Source: Bacteroidetes bacterium GWA2_32_17
GTDB taxonomy: Bacteria; Bacteroidota; Bacteroidia; Bacteroidales; GWA2-32-17
Direction of reading: 5' to 3'
DNA: 34,728 nucleotides
Assembly: GCA_001769035.1 (NCBI GenBank)
Contig: MENF01000141.1
Span: 1 to 34,728, forward strand
Every line of letters starts with the position of its first letter. Position 1 is the first letter of the stretch. Both the position numbers and the translations under genes were made by a program. Below the pieces are notes generated by a model. It made no database searches and was not told where the DNA came from. It saw only the letters and a list, made by a program, of their open reading frames with translations. Shown here piece after piece: positions 7,916 through 15,774 of the stretch.

Positions 7916-8932
7916 ATGGAAGATTTCTCATTAAAAAATCCTATTCAGGTAAAATTTTTCGAAAATTTAAAACTTTCTGTTCCAAAAAATATTTCGATTT
8001 CAAATGATATTGCAGAAGTTCTTGAAATAAGTCAGGATGGGGCTTACCGTAGAATGAGAGGGGAATCGGTTTTAAGTATGGACGAAATGGTAAAATTATG
8101 CAGACATTACAGAATATCATCCGATTTCCATGCTTTAGCCGACGACTCAACTGCAACTTTTCGTTTTCAAAAAATGTTTAGTGATGAAAATGGGATTGAT
8201 AATTATATTAAAAATATTTTAGCCGATCTTCTGAAAATTAAAGATTCCCATCCAAAGCATATTGTGTATGTAGCTGCAGATATGCCCTTGTTCATTCAGT
8301 TTCTGTCGCCTGAATTTTCTGCATTTAAAATGTTTTTTTGGCAAAGAGCTGTATTAAATCTTCCTTCTATGGAAGGGAAAAAATTCTCTGTATCCGAAAT
8401 AAAACATGATATAGTTGAAATGTGCAAAAAAATTTCAGAAACATATACACAGATACCATCAACAGAAATATGGCATCAGGATATAATAGCAAGTAATCTA
8501 AATCTTATTGAATTTGCATGGGATTCGGGTATGTTTGCTTCAAAGGAAGATGCGATAATCATTTGCAAAAAACTTTCCGAAATGCTCGCTATTGTTGAAA
8601 AACAAGCGGAAAAAAGCTCAAAATTCCGTGAAGAAGCAAAATGGGCCGAAAACGAAGGCAACTTCACTATGTATCAAAGCGAGTTTGTTTTAATGAATAA
8701 CCACATTTTTGTTACAGCCGGTAATACAAATATAATATACCTCACTCATAACACATTTAATTCAATTTCAACTACTAATTCTGTATTTTGTTGCGAAACA
8801 GAAAAGTGGCTTAAAAACCTAATTCGTAAATCAACATTGATAAGTGGTGTAGGAGAAAAACAAAGGCATACATTTTTTAAAAAAGCTCAGGAAAAAGTTT
8901 CTGCACTTGTTATAAAAATTTCAGCATCGTAA
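7916..8932 (+). CDS. BetR/HTH-type transcriptional regulator
   Basis: This 338-aa protein has an N-terminal helix-turn-helix typical of Bacteroidota BetR-like regulators: DIAEVLEISQDGAYRRMRG, with the recognition helix around AYRRMRGE (residues 42-50), then a LSMDEMVKLCRHY helix. The rest is a long all-helical region without a recognisable enzymatic or ligand domain, probably sensing or dimerisation. The gene is divergent from the CsgG-like gene, whose start is 240 bp away, so it may regulate that gene and itself. TATATTTG at 7812-7819 matches a -7 box on this strand, but the only TTG upstream is about 26 bp away, wider than usual. The effector is unknown. Confidence 0.7.
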   Translation: MEDFSLKNPIQVKFFENLKLSVPKNISISNDIAEVLEISQDGAYRRMRGESVLSMDEMVKLCRHYRISSDFHALADDSTATFRFQKMFSDENGIDNYIKNILADLLKIKDSHPKHIVYVAADMPLFIQFLSPEFSAFKMFFWQRAVLNLPSMEGKKFSVSEIKHDIVEMCKKISETYTQIPSTEIWHQDIIASNLNLIEFAWDSGMFASKEDAIIICKKLSEMLAIVEKQAEKSSKFREEAKWAENEGNFTMYQSEFVLMNNHIFVTAGNTNIIYLTHNTFNSISTTNSVFCCETEKWLKNLIRKSTLISGVGEKQRHTFFKKAQEKVSALVIKISAS

Positions 8933-9035
8933 CGAAATATTTTGTTCATGTATCAATAAATATAAAGTTTAAATAAGTTATCAGCTATTATACAAACGTT
9001 GTTTGAGTTTGCAAAATATTTAAGAAGAACCGGAG

Positions 9036-9053
9036 ATCCGATAGCTATCGGAT
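9036..9053. repeat. 18-bp perfect palindrome
   Basis: ATCCGATAGCTATCGGAT is its own reverse complement. Half copies occur at about 173-190 (TCTGATATCTATCGGAT), 3027-3040 and 34648-34658. It lies between the regulator gene and lgt, about 100 bp past the regulator's stop. It could be an operator or a dispersed-repeat fragment. Confidence 0.8.
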
Positions 9054-9178
9054 GGGCGAAAGGGTGAATCTGTCTCTGTTTCCCCGATTCTCCATTTCTA
9101 TTTTTTGCATTTTTTTTGTAATCTTAGGTTCGATGAGTATAAGTCTAACATTGTGTCTGTATAATTATAAAAATCAAT

Positions 9179-9186
9179 TATCTTTG
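9179..9186 (+). promoter_or_regulatory. Putative -7 box for lgt
   Basis: TATCTTTG matches TAnnTTTG exactly and ends 18 bp before the lgt ATG, which would give a very short leader. No convincing -33 TTTG lies 19-21 bp upstream (a TTG is at 25 bp). Confidence 0.35.
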
Positions 9187-9204
9187 ATTTTTAAATTATA
9201 AAAA

Positions 9205-10056
9205 ATGCTCCAATTATATATAACATGGGATCCAAATCCCGAAATGCTTAATATTGCAGGGTTTGCAGTTCGCTGGTATGGTTTGTTATTTGCAAGTGCC
9301 TTCTTTTTTGGTTATTTAATTTTTCAGAAAATATTCAAATTAGAAAATATTCCTGCAAAAGTTCTTGACCATTTAACAATTTACATGTTAATTGGTGTTG
9401 TTGTTGGTGCACGCTTGGGACATTGTTTTTTTTACGAACCCGAATATTATTTTGCTCACCCGTTTCAAATATTAAATTTACGACAAGGCGGATTAGCAAG
9501 CCATGGGGCAGCTATTGGCATATTGTTATCGCTTTGGTTTTTTGCCCGAAAAGAAAAATTAGCATACTCGTGGATTGTTGACAGAATTGTAATTGTAGTT
9601 GCACTTTCGGGTTTATTTATTCGTACGGGAAACTTAATGAATTCCGAAATTATTGGTTCGCCAACAACCGTATCATGGGCATTCATATTTAAACAAGTTC
9701 CTGTAAATCAGGAAATATATGCAAATCTTTCAGAAAATTTACAACAATATTATAATCTTCATGGTAATATTCCCCGACATCCCGCACAGGTATATGAAGC
9801 ACTTGCTTACCTTTCTGTTTGCGTATTGTTAATTTGGCTTTATTTTAAGAAATCGGCAGGAAGTAAACCATTTTTTATGACAGGGTTATTTATGGTTTTG
9901 GTTTTCGGTTTCCGTTTGATTATTGAATTTTATAAAGATGTACAGGTTGATTTCGAAAAAACTTTACCATTAAATATGGGGCAATGGTTAAGTATTCCAA
10001 TTATTTTATTGGGTATAGTGTTGATATTTTCATCGTTAAAAAAAACTCAAAAGTAG
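9205..10056 (+). CDS. lgt: Prolipoprotein diacylglyceryl transferase
   Basis: Lgt is an inner-membrane enzyme that moves a diacylglyceryl group from phosphatidylglycerol to the lipobox cysteine of prelipoproteins, the first step of lipoprotein maturation. The 283 residues match the usual length and show about seven membrane helices. Family residues are visible: GLASHGAAIG with His100 (His103 in E. coli), RTGNLMNSEIIG with Arg140 and Asn143 (Arg143 and Asn146), HPAQVYEAL, and GFRLIIEF with Arg237 and Glu241 (Arg239 and Glu243). Clients in this window would include GldK, the FISUMP lipoprotein and the PhnD-like protein. It is transcribed alone, with a 1-kb gene-free stretch downstream. Confidence 0.96.
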   Translation: MLQLYITWDPNPEMLNIAGFAVRWYGLLFASAFFFGYLIFQKIFKLENIPAKVLDHLTIYMLIGVVVGARLGHCFFYEPEYYFAHPFQILNLRQGGLASHGAAIGILLSLWFFARKEKLAYSWIVDRIVIVVALSGLFIRTGNLMNSEIIGSPTTVSWAFIFKQVPVNQEIYANLSENLQQYYNLHGNIPRHPAQVYEALAYLSVCVLLIWLYFKKSAGSKPFFMTGLFMVLVFGFRLIIEFYKDVQVDFEKTLPLNMGQWLSIPIILLGIVLIFSSLKKTQK

Positions 10057-10346
10057 GAGAGGGGGAGTTTAAATTAAAGTTACAATATTAACCGTTTTGA
10101 GTTTAGTAGCATGAGTAATATCTTAATATGTACAAGTAAACAGGTGGTATTTTTCATTCTACATTTTGCGGTTGAAAATTCTATATTCTACATTTTAAAA
10201 GCAAAAGACAAATAATTCACACCGTTAGATAGTTTAATTTTAGTAGTTGTTCCTGTTTTATTAATCTTATCAAACGGAATAAATGTAAAATATTGAATAT
10301 CCAATGTAGAATTTTAAATGTAACTATTGAGAAAAACTAACAAGGT

Positions 10347-10399
10347 AAAAAAAACTGGGGGAACTTTTTTTTCAAATATAGTGAATTATTAATAGCTTA
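10347..10399. repeat. Solo copy of the GGGGGAACTTTTTT inverted repeat
   Basis: It contains CTGGGGGAACTTTTTTTTC, then AGTGAATTATTAATAGCTTA. This closely matches the reverse complement of 31619-31669 and shares the GGGGGAAC core with 32445-32494. No coiled-coil gene is attached here, so it looks like an isolated end of the element. Confidence 0.8.
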
Positions 10400-10597
10400 G
10401 CTTGACGCTAATGCGCACCTGCGGGATTAAAACCACCAAAGGTTGTTTTCTTTGTGAATTTAGCACATTCGCAAAGCTCAGTGTAAACTCCGCGATTTCA
10501 CGAACACCTTGAATATAATATCAATTTTTGTAACTAATCAGAGTCAAAGTTAATTTGATTTTTTATTTAACATACAAGTTCTTCTCTCAAATATTAT

Positions 10598-10912
10598 GTC
10601 ACGCAAAGCTCGCAATGCCCGCAAAGTTTTAAGCCCGCAAAGTTAAAAAAAATCATTAATGATTTTTTTCATTGCGTGCTTACAGCGTGTTTACTATTCA
10701 AACCATAAAATCTCATAGTCATTTTTTCTTTTTACTTATTATAATTTTCTATATTAACCCCGTTGGATACCAATTTTTATTTTCATACCACATTTCTATA
10801 GGAATTATATAACGGGGTTCACCCCGTGAGATAGTTAAATAAAAGAGTGAACTATATTAAAGAGCAATTATCTAACGGGGTTAATTGCGAGCTTTGCGAC
10901 TTTGCGTGACAA
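10598..10912. repeat. Nested inverted repeats around TAACCCCGTTGGATA
   Basis: The outer arms are GTCACGCAAAG at the left and CTTTGCGTGAC at the right, each with neighbouring GCAAAG/CTCGCAA words. The inner arms are TAACCCCGTTGGATA at 10755-10769 and TATCTAACGGGGTTA at 10869-10883. Between them is a small hairpin, CGGGGT-TC-ACCCCG, at 10813-10826. A related pair, TACCCCGTTGAATA and TATTCTACGGGGTGA, occurs at about 13554-13618. Confidence 0.75.
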
Positions 10913-11079
10913 TTTTTACGCATAAGAATAGTTACCAATTTTTTTAAAAAACAAACATAAGAGTAGTTACGAAAAATTATTTAATTTTTGGAGTTAAAAT
11001 AAAGGTACGATAAAGACATACACGGAAGAAACAGATGTTATTGGAATTTTATACCTGGTAACAAATCAATACACAAACA

Positions 11080-11838
11080 CTAATTAATTTTCGATTTAAT
11101 AATTTTTGTTAACTCCGATGCAAAAACAAAATCGTTAAGCTCTTTGTTATCAGTATTTAAAATTTGTGTTTTATTACCTTCCCACCATTTTTGACCTTTA
11201 TATATATATATAACTTTATCGCCAATTTCCATTACCGAGTTCATATCGTGAGTGTTAACTATTGTTGTAATTTTATATTCTTCGGTAATTTCTTTAATAA
11301 GATTGTCAATTAATATTGAGGTTACAGGGTCTAAACCTGAATTTGGTTCATCGCAAAATAAATATTTTGGATTTAATGCAATTGCACGGGCTATTGCGAC
11401 TCTTTTTTTCATACCTCCACTTATTTCAGAGGGGTATAAATGATTTTTATTTATTAAATCAACTCGTTTTAAACAAAAATTTGCTCGTTCAAGTTTTTCG
11501 GAAAGCGAAAGTTTAGAAAATAAATTTAAGGGAAACATAACATTCTCAATTACAGATAACGAATCAAATAATGCACCTCCCTGAAATAACATTCCAAATT
11601 CCTGTCGAACTAATTTTCGCTCTTTAAAATTCATTACCGAGAAATTGCGTCCATCAAAATTTATACTTCCTTCGTCAACTTCATGCAATCCAACTATCAA
11701 TTTAAGTAAAACAGTTTTTCCAGAACCGCTTTGACCAATAACAAGATTTGTTTTTCCAGTTTCGAAAACAATATTTATATTGTTTAAAACTTTATATCCA
11801 TCTTCAAATTGCTTGCTGATATTTTTTACTTCAATCAT
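11080..11838 (-). CDS. mlaF: MlaF-like ABC transporter ATP-binding protein
   Basis: A 252-aa ABC ATPase that would power lipid movement between the membranes together with the adjacent MlaE-like permease. All family motifs are intact: Walker A GQSGSGKT (35-42), Q-loop Gln86 in LFQGGALFDSL, signature SGGM (140-143) in the SEISGGMKKRVAIARA form typical of the MlaF/Ttg2A group, Walker B ending CDEP with Asp163-Glu164, and H-loop His197 in NTHDM. Its ATG overlaps the last 8 bp of the permease gene, so the two are translationally coupled. No MlaD (MCE) or MlaC gene is adjacent; the MCE partner must lie elsewhere. The E. coli Mla role is maintenance of outer-membrane asymmetry; direction and substrate here are inferred. 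Confidence 0.92.
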   Translation of the reverse strand: MIEVKNISKQFEDGYKVLNNINIVFETGKTNLVIGQSGSGKTVLLKLIVGLHEVDEGSINFDGRNFSVMNFKERKLVRQEFGMLFQGGALFDSLSVIENVMFPLNLFSKLSLSEKLERANFCLKRVDLINKNHLYPSEISGGMKKRVAIARAIALNPKYLFCDEPNSGLDPVTSILIDNLIKEITEEYKITTIVNTHDMNSVMEIGDKVIYIYKGQKWWEGNKTQILNTDNKELNDFVFASELTKIIKSKIN

Positions 11839-12577
11839 GAGTTAGTAATAGTTGAGTTAATATAACATTAAACAATAATATAAGTAAACTACTGTAAACA
11901 ACTGCCTTAGTGCTCGATTTTCCAACTTCCAAAGCACCACCTGAACAATAAAAACCCTGATATGACGAAACGGAAGTGATAATAAAAGCAAAGAATAATG
12001 TTTTTATTAATGTGTATGTAATATAATATGGTTCAAATGCATACTGAATACCATAAATATAATTTTGACTTGTAACAGCTCCAGATAATACCCCCGAAAT
12101 ATATCCACCCGAAACTCCTACAAAAATACTTATCAATGTTAAAAACGGATTTATAAAAATAGCAGCAATAATTTTAGGTGATATTAAATAGTTTGCCGAA
12201 TTTATACCCATAACTTCCAAAGCATCAATTTGTTCGGTAACACGCATAGTTCCAATTTCAGAAGCAATATTTGAACCAACTTTACCTGCTAAAATTAAAC
12301 CTGCAATTGTTGAGGAAAACTCAAGTATCATTGAATCTCTTGTACCTAAACCTACTAGATATAATGGGATAAAAGGATTTGTAATATTATATGCAGTTTG
12401 TAATGTTATTACTGCTCCCATAAAAAACGAAACAATAATTATTATTCCTAATGAATTTATTCCCAAAGAATCTATTTCATGGAATATCTGTTTGAAAAAA
12501 ATGCGAGCTTTTTCGGGACGTGAGAAAACCTTTCTCATTAATTTAGCGTATCTTCCGATATGAAAAAACACTTTCAT
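11831..12577 (-). CDS. mlaE: MlaE-like lipid ABC transporter permease
   Basis: This 248-aa integral membrane protein belongs to the MlaE (formerly DUF140) permease family. It shows an N-terminal amphipathic region, about five hydrophobic segments and the conserved core GLILAGKVGSNIASEIGTM followed by RVTEQIDALEVMG. That EQIDALEVMG segment is the family's best marker and lies in the cytoplasmic coupling region facing the ATPase. A second marker, SYQGFYCSGGALEVG, lies near the C-terminus. It is first in a two-gene operon with the ATPase, overlapping by 8 bp. The ATG at 12577 fits the family N-terminus. No periplasmic binding partner is encoded nearby. Confidence 0.93.
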   Translation of the reverse strand: MKVFFHIGRYAKLMRKVFSRPEKARIFFKQIFHEIDSLGINSLGIIIIVSFFMGAVITLQTAYNITNPFIPLYLVGLGTRDSMILEFSSTIAGLILAGKVGSNIASEIGTMRVTEQIDALEVMGINSANYLISPKIIAAIFINPFLTLISIFVGVSGGYISGVLSGAVTSQNYIYGIQYAFEPYYITYTLIKTLFFAFIITSVSSYQGFYCSGGALEVGKSSTKAVVYSSLLILLFNVILTQLLLTHD

Positions 12578-12689
12578 TTTTTTTGTATATTTGTTCGCTA
12601 AATTACAAAAATTAATTATAGGACTTTCGCAAAAAAATAATTTTAACCACAGAGATAGAAAAATTTAGGATTAATGAATTACAATTAAG

Positions 12690-12727
12690 GATTTAAAAAT
12701 CCCAAATCCCAAATCCCAAATCCTTAA
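12690..12727. repeat. CAAATCCC word array (copy 2, single arm)
   Basis: AAATCCC is repeated about four times in a row, ending 12 bp before the ATG of the SprT-like gene. Words are shared with the hairpins at 3255-3350 and 23787-23955, but no complementary arm is seen here. Confidence 0.7.
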
Positions 12728-12739
12728 TAGAATTAATAT

Positions 12740-13369
12740 ATGTGCAGTAAAGAGAGTATTTCTTTTATTAAAAATTTAACTACATATATCGGTGAAGATG
12801 CTGCAGTTTATATCGAAAAATTTACAAGAGGATTAACTTTAAAAATAATAGTTACAAAAGAAAGAGAGTCGAAATTTGGCGATTATTTGCAATCTGTTAA
12901 TGGAAAACCACAAAGAATAACTGTAAACGGAAATCTTGATAAGTTCTCTTTTTTAATTACTTTTTTACACGAACTTGCTCACTTAAAAGCTTTCGAAATA
13001 TATGGGAAAAAAATTAAAGCTCATGGCAACGAATGGAAATCGGAGTTTATTAAAATTATAATTGATTCATTAAACAACGAGCTTTTTCCTGCTGAAATCG
13101 CCTATATTATAAAAGAACAATATGTAAATAAAAAAAAAATATCCTACTCCTCAAGAATTAAAATTTCAGACTCAATTAATAAATATTTAAATATAAAAAT
13201 ACCAAAAAGATTAGAAGACTTTCCAATAAATGCATCAGTTGAATTAATAAACGGTATGAAAGTTAAAATAATAGAGCAAAAACGTACAAGGTTTTTGTGC
13301 AGATGTTTAAATGATAATAAAATGTACTTTGTTCAAAAGAAAATTGAAGTAGTGAAGCAGCACAGTTAA
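12740..13369 (+). CDS. SprT-like zinc metalloprotein
   Basis: A 209-aa protein with the SprT-like domain: HELAH at residues 77-81 (two zinc-binding histidines and catalytic Glu78) and a third histidine, His95, in KIKAHGNEW, 14 residues further on. This HExxH...H arrangement defines the SprT/Spartan metalloprotease fold; eukaryotic relatives cleave DNA-protein crosslinks, while bacterial roles are poorly known. The usual zinc ribbon with four cysteines is not evident; only a Cys-x-Cys pair remains in RFLCRCLNDNK. The gene is monocistronic, divergent from mlaE (162 bp apart), with a repeat array just before the ATG. Protease activity is inferred from the family. Confidence 0.85.
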   Translation: MCSKESISFIKNLTTYIGEDAAVYIEKFTRGLTLKIIVTKERESKFGDYLQSVNGKPQRITVNGNLDKFSFLITFLHELAHLKAFEIYGKKIKAHGNEWKSEFIKIIIDSLNNELFPAEIAYIIKEQYVNKKKISYSSRIKISDSINKYLNIKIPKRLEDFPINASVELINGMKVKIIEQKRTRFLCRCLNDNKMYFVQKKIEVVKQHS

Positions 13370-13650
13370 ACTGATTTTATTCCACACTCGCTCGCTCTCG
13401 AAGCATATCGCAAACGCATAAAGCTAAATAATATTTTTTAGCTAAAAAACCTTATTACACAAGAAATTAACACCTTCCGGGATTTAAAAAATTAAAAATC
13501 GTTAATCATTATTCGCTCTTCATTATTGATTATAAAAAAACACCGAATAATTTACCCCGTTGAATAGTATATCCTAAATTGGCAATATTGCCCAAAACGA
13601 TTATTCTACGGGGTGAATATTGAAGAGCGAATGATGAAGTCAGGGAAATA

Positions 13651-13685
13651 TACCCGTCAGACCGCTTGGAGCGGTCAGACGGGTA
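13651..13685. repeat. 35-nt hairpin TACCCGTC...GACGGGTA
   Basis: Stems are TACCCGTC/GACGGGTA (8 bp) and GACCGCT/AGCGGTC (7 bp), separated by one A-A mismatch, with loop TGG. The first 22 bases of its reverse complement recur at 23883-23904, where the second arm is missing. Confidence 0.85.
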
Positions 13686-13739
13686 CGTGGTATATTCGGG
13701 GCCTTTGTAATCTGCGATTTTAATATCGTGCTTCAAATG

Positions 13740-13830
13740 AATAACCCCGACATTTATGTCGGGGGTTTGAATACCCCATCTGATGCGGGCTTTAGCCCAT
13801 AAATTCAATTCTTAACTTGACGCTAATGCG
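13740..13830. repeat. Dispersed repeat block, copy 2
   Basis: Same orientation and nearly the same sequence as 29-119, including both hairpins (CCCCGACAT/ATGTCGGGG at 13745-13764, then GGGCTTTAGCCC) and the TTAACTTGACGC tail. A diverged, reverse-oriented pair of hairpins lies at 22487-22527. Confidence 0.85.
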
Positions 13831-14331
13831 AAGCATATCGGGACTGCGAGTGAGTATTTTATTTACCTCTGGTATTTTTATTTTTGTTTATAATTTACAA
13901 TAAATGTATTTTGTTATAATGGGGCAAGATGCCAAATTAACAATCACTTGCAAGATGCGAGCGATTGCGGGGGACAAACTGCGAGTGAGTGTGAGTATTT
14001 TATAATGCTCTGGCATTTTTTGTTTCTAATAAAATTTCTTTTGATTTCCTTATATTTTTTTACTTTTGCTGAAATAAAAAATATAACTATTTATAACCAT
14101 AAAAATTATCTAGCAAAGCAATCAACACTATATATGCAACCAGAAATTAAAAATAGATTACTCGCTTTGCTCGTGAGATCGCTTCGCTAAGTTCTTCGCT
14201 AATCACTCAGAATGACAAAAAGAAAACAAAAATCAGAAACCAAAAACCAGAAACTAAAAACACAGAAAGATATAGAATTAGATAGAAATACATTGAAATA
14301 AGTAGAAATAAGTAATAGATTGAGAGGACAA

Positions 14332-14446
14332 GATTGGGAAGACAAGATTGAATAGATTGGGAAGACAAGATTGAATAGATTGGGAAGACAAGATTGAATA
14401 GATTGGGAAGACAAGATTGAATAGATTGGGAAGACAAGATTGATAG
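14332..14446. repeat. Five tandem copies of a 23-bp unit
   Basis: The unit GATTGGGAAGACAAGATTGAATA (described from its start; core GGGAAGACAAGATTG) is repeated five times. The first four copies are identical and the fifth differs at its end. The word AAGATTGA links it to the dispersed elements at 5921-6060 and 28881-28973. There are no unique spacers, so it is not CRISPR. Confidence 0.95.
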
Positions 14447-14460
14447 GATTGATTATATTT

Positions 14461-14508
14461 GAGGTTGAGGTTAAGGTTAAGGTTGAGGTTAAGGTTGAGG
14501 TTGAGGTA
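14461..14508. repeat. Eight tandem hexamers RAGGTT
   Basis: Exactly 48 bp of [A/G]AGGTT, with the last unit ending in A. It follows the 23-bp array by 14 bp and lies 180 bp upstream of the GDP-mannose pyrophosphorylase gene. Such an array can change length by slippage. Confidence 0.95.
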
Positions 14509-14688
14509 GCAAGATTGAGTAAGATTGATAAAACAAGATTTAAAAGATTGTTAAATTGCTAAATTGTTCTATTGTTGCTATTGCATAACAATGAAACAAT
14601 GAAGCAATGAAACAATGAACATAGAACAATGAACATTTTTGAACTTTTTTAAACATTAAAAGATAAATATTAATGTAAATAAAAATAT

Positions 14689-15774
14689 ATGAATAAAGAT
14701 AATTATTGCATAATAATGGCTGGTGGCATAGGAAGCAGATTTTGGCCATTAAGCCGAACTTCTCGTCCCAAACAGTTTCTTGATATTTTAAATACCGGAA
14801 AAACATTTTTGCAGGATACATTTGAAAGATTCAGAGAAATTTGCCCTGTCGAAAATATTTATATTGTTACAAATAAAGATTATAAGCAACTTGTAGCCGA
14901 ACAACTCTCCGAATTAAAACCTGAACAGATTTTACTTGAGCCACAGCGTAAAAACACAGCTCCCTGTATTGCTTATGCAAATTATACTATTTTAAACCGT
15001 AATCCAAATGCGAATATTGTTGTTGCTCCATCCGACCATTTAATTTTAAATTCTGCCGAATTTAAATCAACAATATTAAAAGGACTCGAGTTTGTAAAAA
15101 ATAATGACGCCTTGTTAACTATTGGTATTAAACCTCAACGTCCCGAAACAGGTTATGGTTATATTCAGGTAAATAAAGACGGAAAAATTAATGGTAAATT
15201 ATTTAAAGTTAAAACATTTACCGAAAAGCCGGATATTAATCTCGCTCAGATTTTTTTCGAAAGTGGTGAATTTTATTGGAATAGCGGTATTTTTATCTGG
15301 AATATTAAAACAATTAATAAAGCTTTTGAAACTCATTTACAGGAAGTTGATGTGTTATTTAAAGAAGCTTTTCAATTCTTTTCTACTTATAAAGAAGATT
15401 ATGCTATTTCAACAGTTTATGCCGAATGTAAAAATATTTCGATTGATTACGGTATAATGGAGAAAGCTAATAATGTTTTTGTGATTTGTGCTGATTTTGG
15501 CTGGTCAGATATTGGAACATGGGGTTCACTTTTTGAAAATTTACCCAAAAACAAAAATAATAATGTTATAAAAGGAGAAAATGTGGTTACATATAATACC
15601 GAAAACTCTATTGTTAATGTTCCCGATAATAAACTTGTTGTAATTAATGGATTATCAGATTTTATTATAGTTGATACTGCCGATTCATTATTGATTTGTA
15701 AAAAATCGGATGAACAGCAAATAAGACAAATTGTAAATGATATAAAAATTAAAAAAGGTGATAATTATATCTGA
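14689..15774 (+). CDS. manC: Mannose-1-phosphate guanylyltransferase (GDP-mannose pyrophosphorylase)
   Basis: This cytoplasmic enzyme joins GTP and mannose-1-phosphate to make GDP-mannose, the donor for mannose- and fucose-containing surface glycans. The 361-aa protein is the single-domain nucleotidyltransferase form; the phosphomannose isomerase (cupin) domain of bifunctional versions is absent. The signature MAGGIGSRFWPLSR (10-23) is followed by RPKQFLDI with the nucleotide-binding lysine Lys28. APSDHLI carries the metal-binding Asp, GYGYIQ and FTEKPD bind the sugar, and FYWNSGIF and the GWSDIGTWGSL segment complete the fold. The gene stands alone between the tandem-repeat region and the convergent T9SS operon. 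T9SS cargo in Porphyromonas is attached to A-LPS, so a link to surface glycans is plausible but not shown here. Confidence 0.95.
   Translation: MNKDNYCIIMAGGIGSRFWPLSRTSRPKQFLDILNTGKTFLQDTFERFREICPVENIYIVTNKDYKQLVAEQLSELKPEQILLEPQRKNTAPCIAYANYTILNRNPNANIVVAPSDHLILNSAEFKSTILKGLEFVKNNDALLTIGIKPQRPETGYGYIQVNKDGKINGKLFKVKTFTEKPDINLAQIFFESGEFYWNSGIFIWNIKTINKAFETHLQEVDVLFKEAFQFFSTYKEDYAISTVYAECKNISIDYGIMEKANNVFVICADFGWSDIGTWGSLFENLPKNKNNNVIKGENVVTYNTENSIVNVPDNKLVVINGLSDFIIVDTADSLLICKKSDEQQIRQIVNDIKIKKGDNYI

Larger units (their letters stand above)
10057..11079. other. Gene-free kilobase of inverted and dispersed repeats
   Basis: No open frame here looks coding. It contains ATTCTACATT words in one orientation (10156-10200) and the complement at 10303-10317; a solo copy at 10347-10399 of the inverted repeat that flanks the coiled-coil gene near 32 kb; a TTGACGCTAATGCG segment at about 10401 shared with 13816; and nested inverted repeats at 10598-10912. 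The end, just before the MlaF stop codon, holds ACACTAATTAAT, similar to the palindrome half-site. Both flanking genes (lgt and mlaF) end here, so it is a convergent gap. Confidence 0.7.
13370..14688. other. Gene-free 1.3-kb region of dispersed and tandem repeats
   Basis: I see no credible gene. Going rightward it holds the ACCCCGTTGAATA inverted pair (about 13554-13618), the hairpin at 13651-13685, copy 2 of the 29-119 block, segments CTGCGAGTGAGT repeated at about 13846 and 13978, GTGAGATCGCTTCGCTAAG at about 14172, the 23-bp tandem array, the hexamer array and an AATGAAACAATGAA-type simple repeat at 14585-14640. Several frames of 70-90 codons here translate repeats and are not called. Confidence 0.7.

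Noticed and set aside
10057-11079. tRNA or other standard RNA gene in the large gaps
   Set aside because: I found no T-loop GTTCGAATC-type motif with a matching acceptor stem in any gap.
13530-13808. 92-codon frame on the minus strand
   Set aside because: It translates the dispersed repeat block and the ACCCCGTTGAATA inverted repeat. No ribosome site or family pattern is seen, and the same sequence occurs elsewhere without the frame.
14199-14437. Two overlapping 71-76-codon frames on the minus strand
   Set aside because: They are translations of the 23-bp tandem array (repeated SSQSIQSCLPN) in two frames.
14332-14446. Possible CRISPR array
   Set aside because: The 23-bp units are directly joined without unique spacers, and no cas gene is present.
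14461-14508. Telomere-like hexamers as a chromosome or replicon end
   Set aside because: There are only eight units, internal to continuous gene-bearing DNA, in a bacterium; a simple tandem repeat is sufficient.
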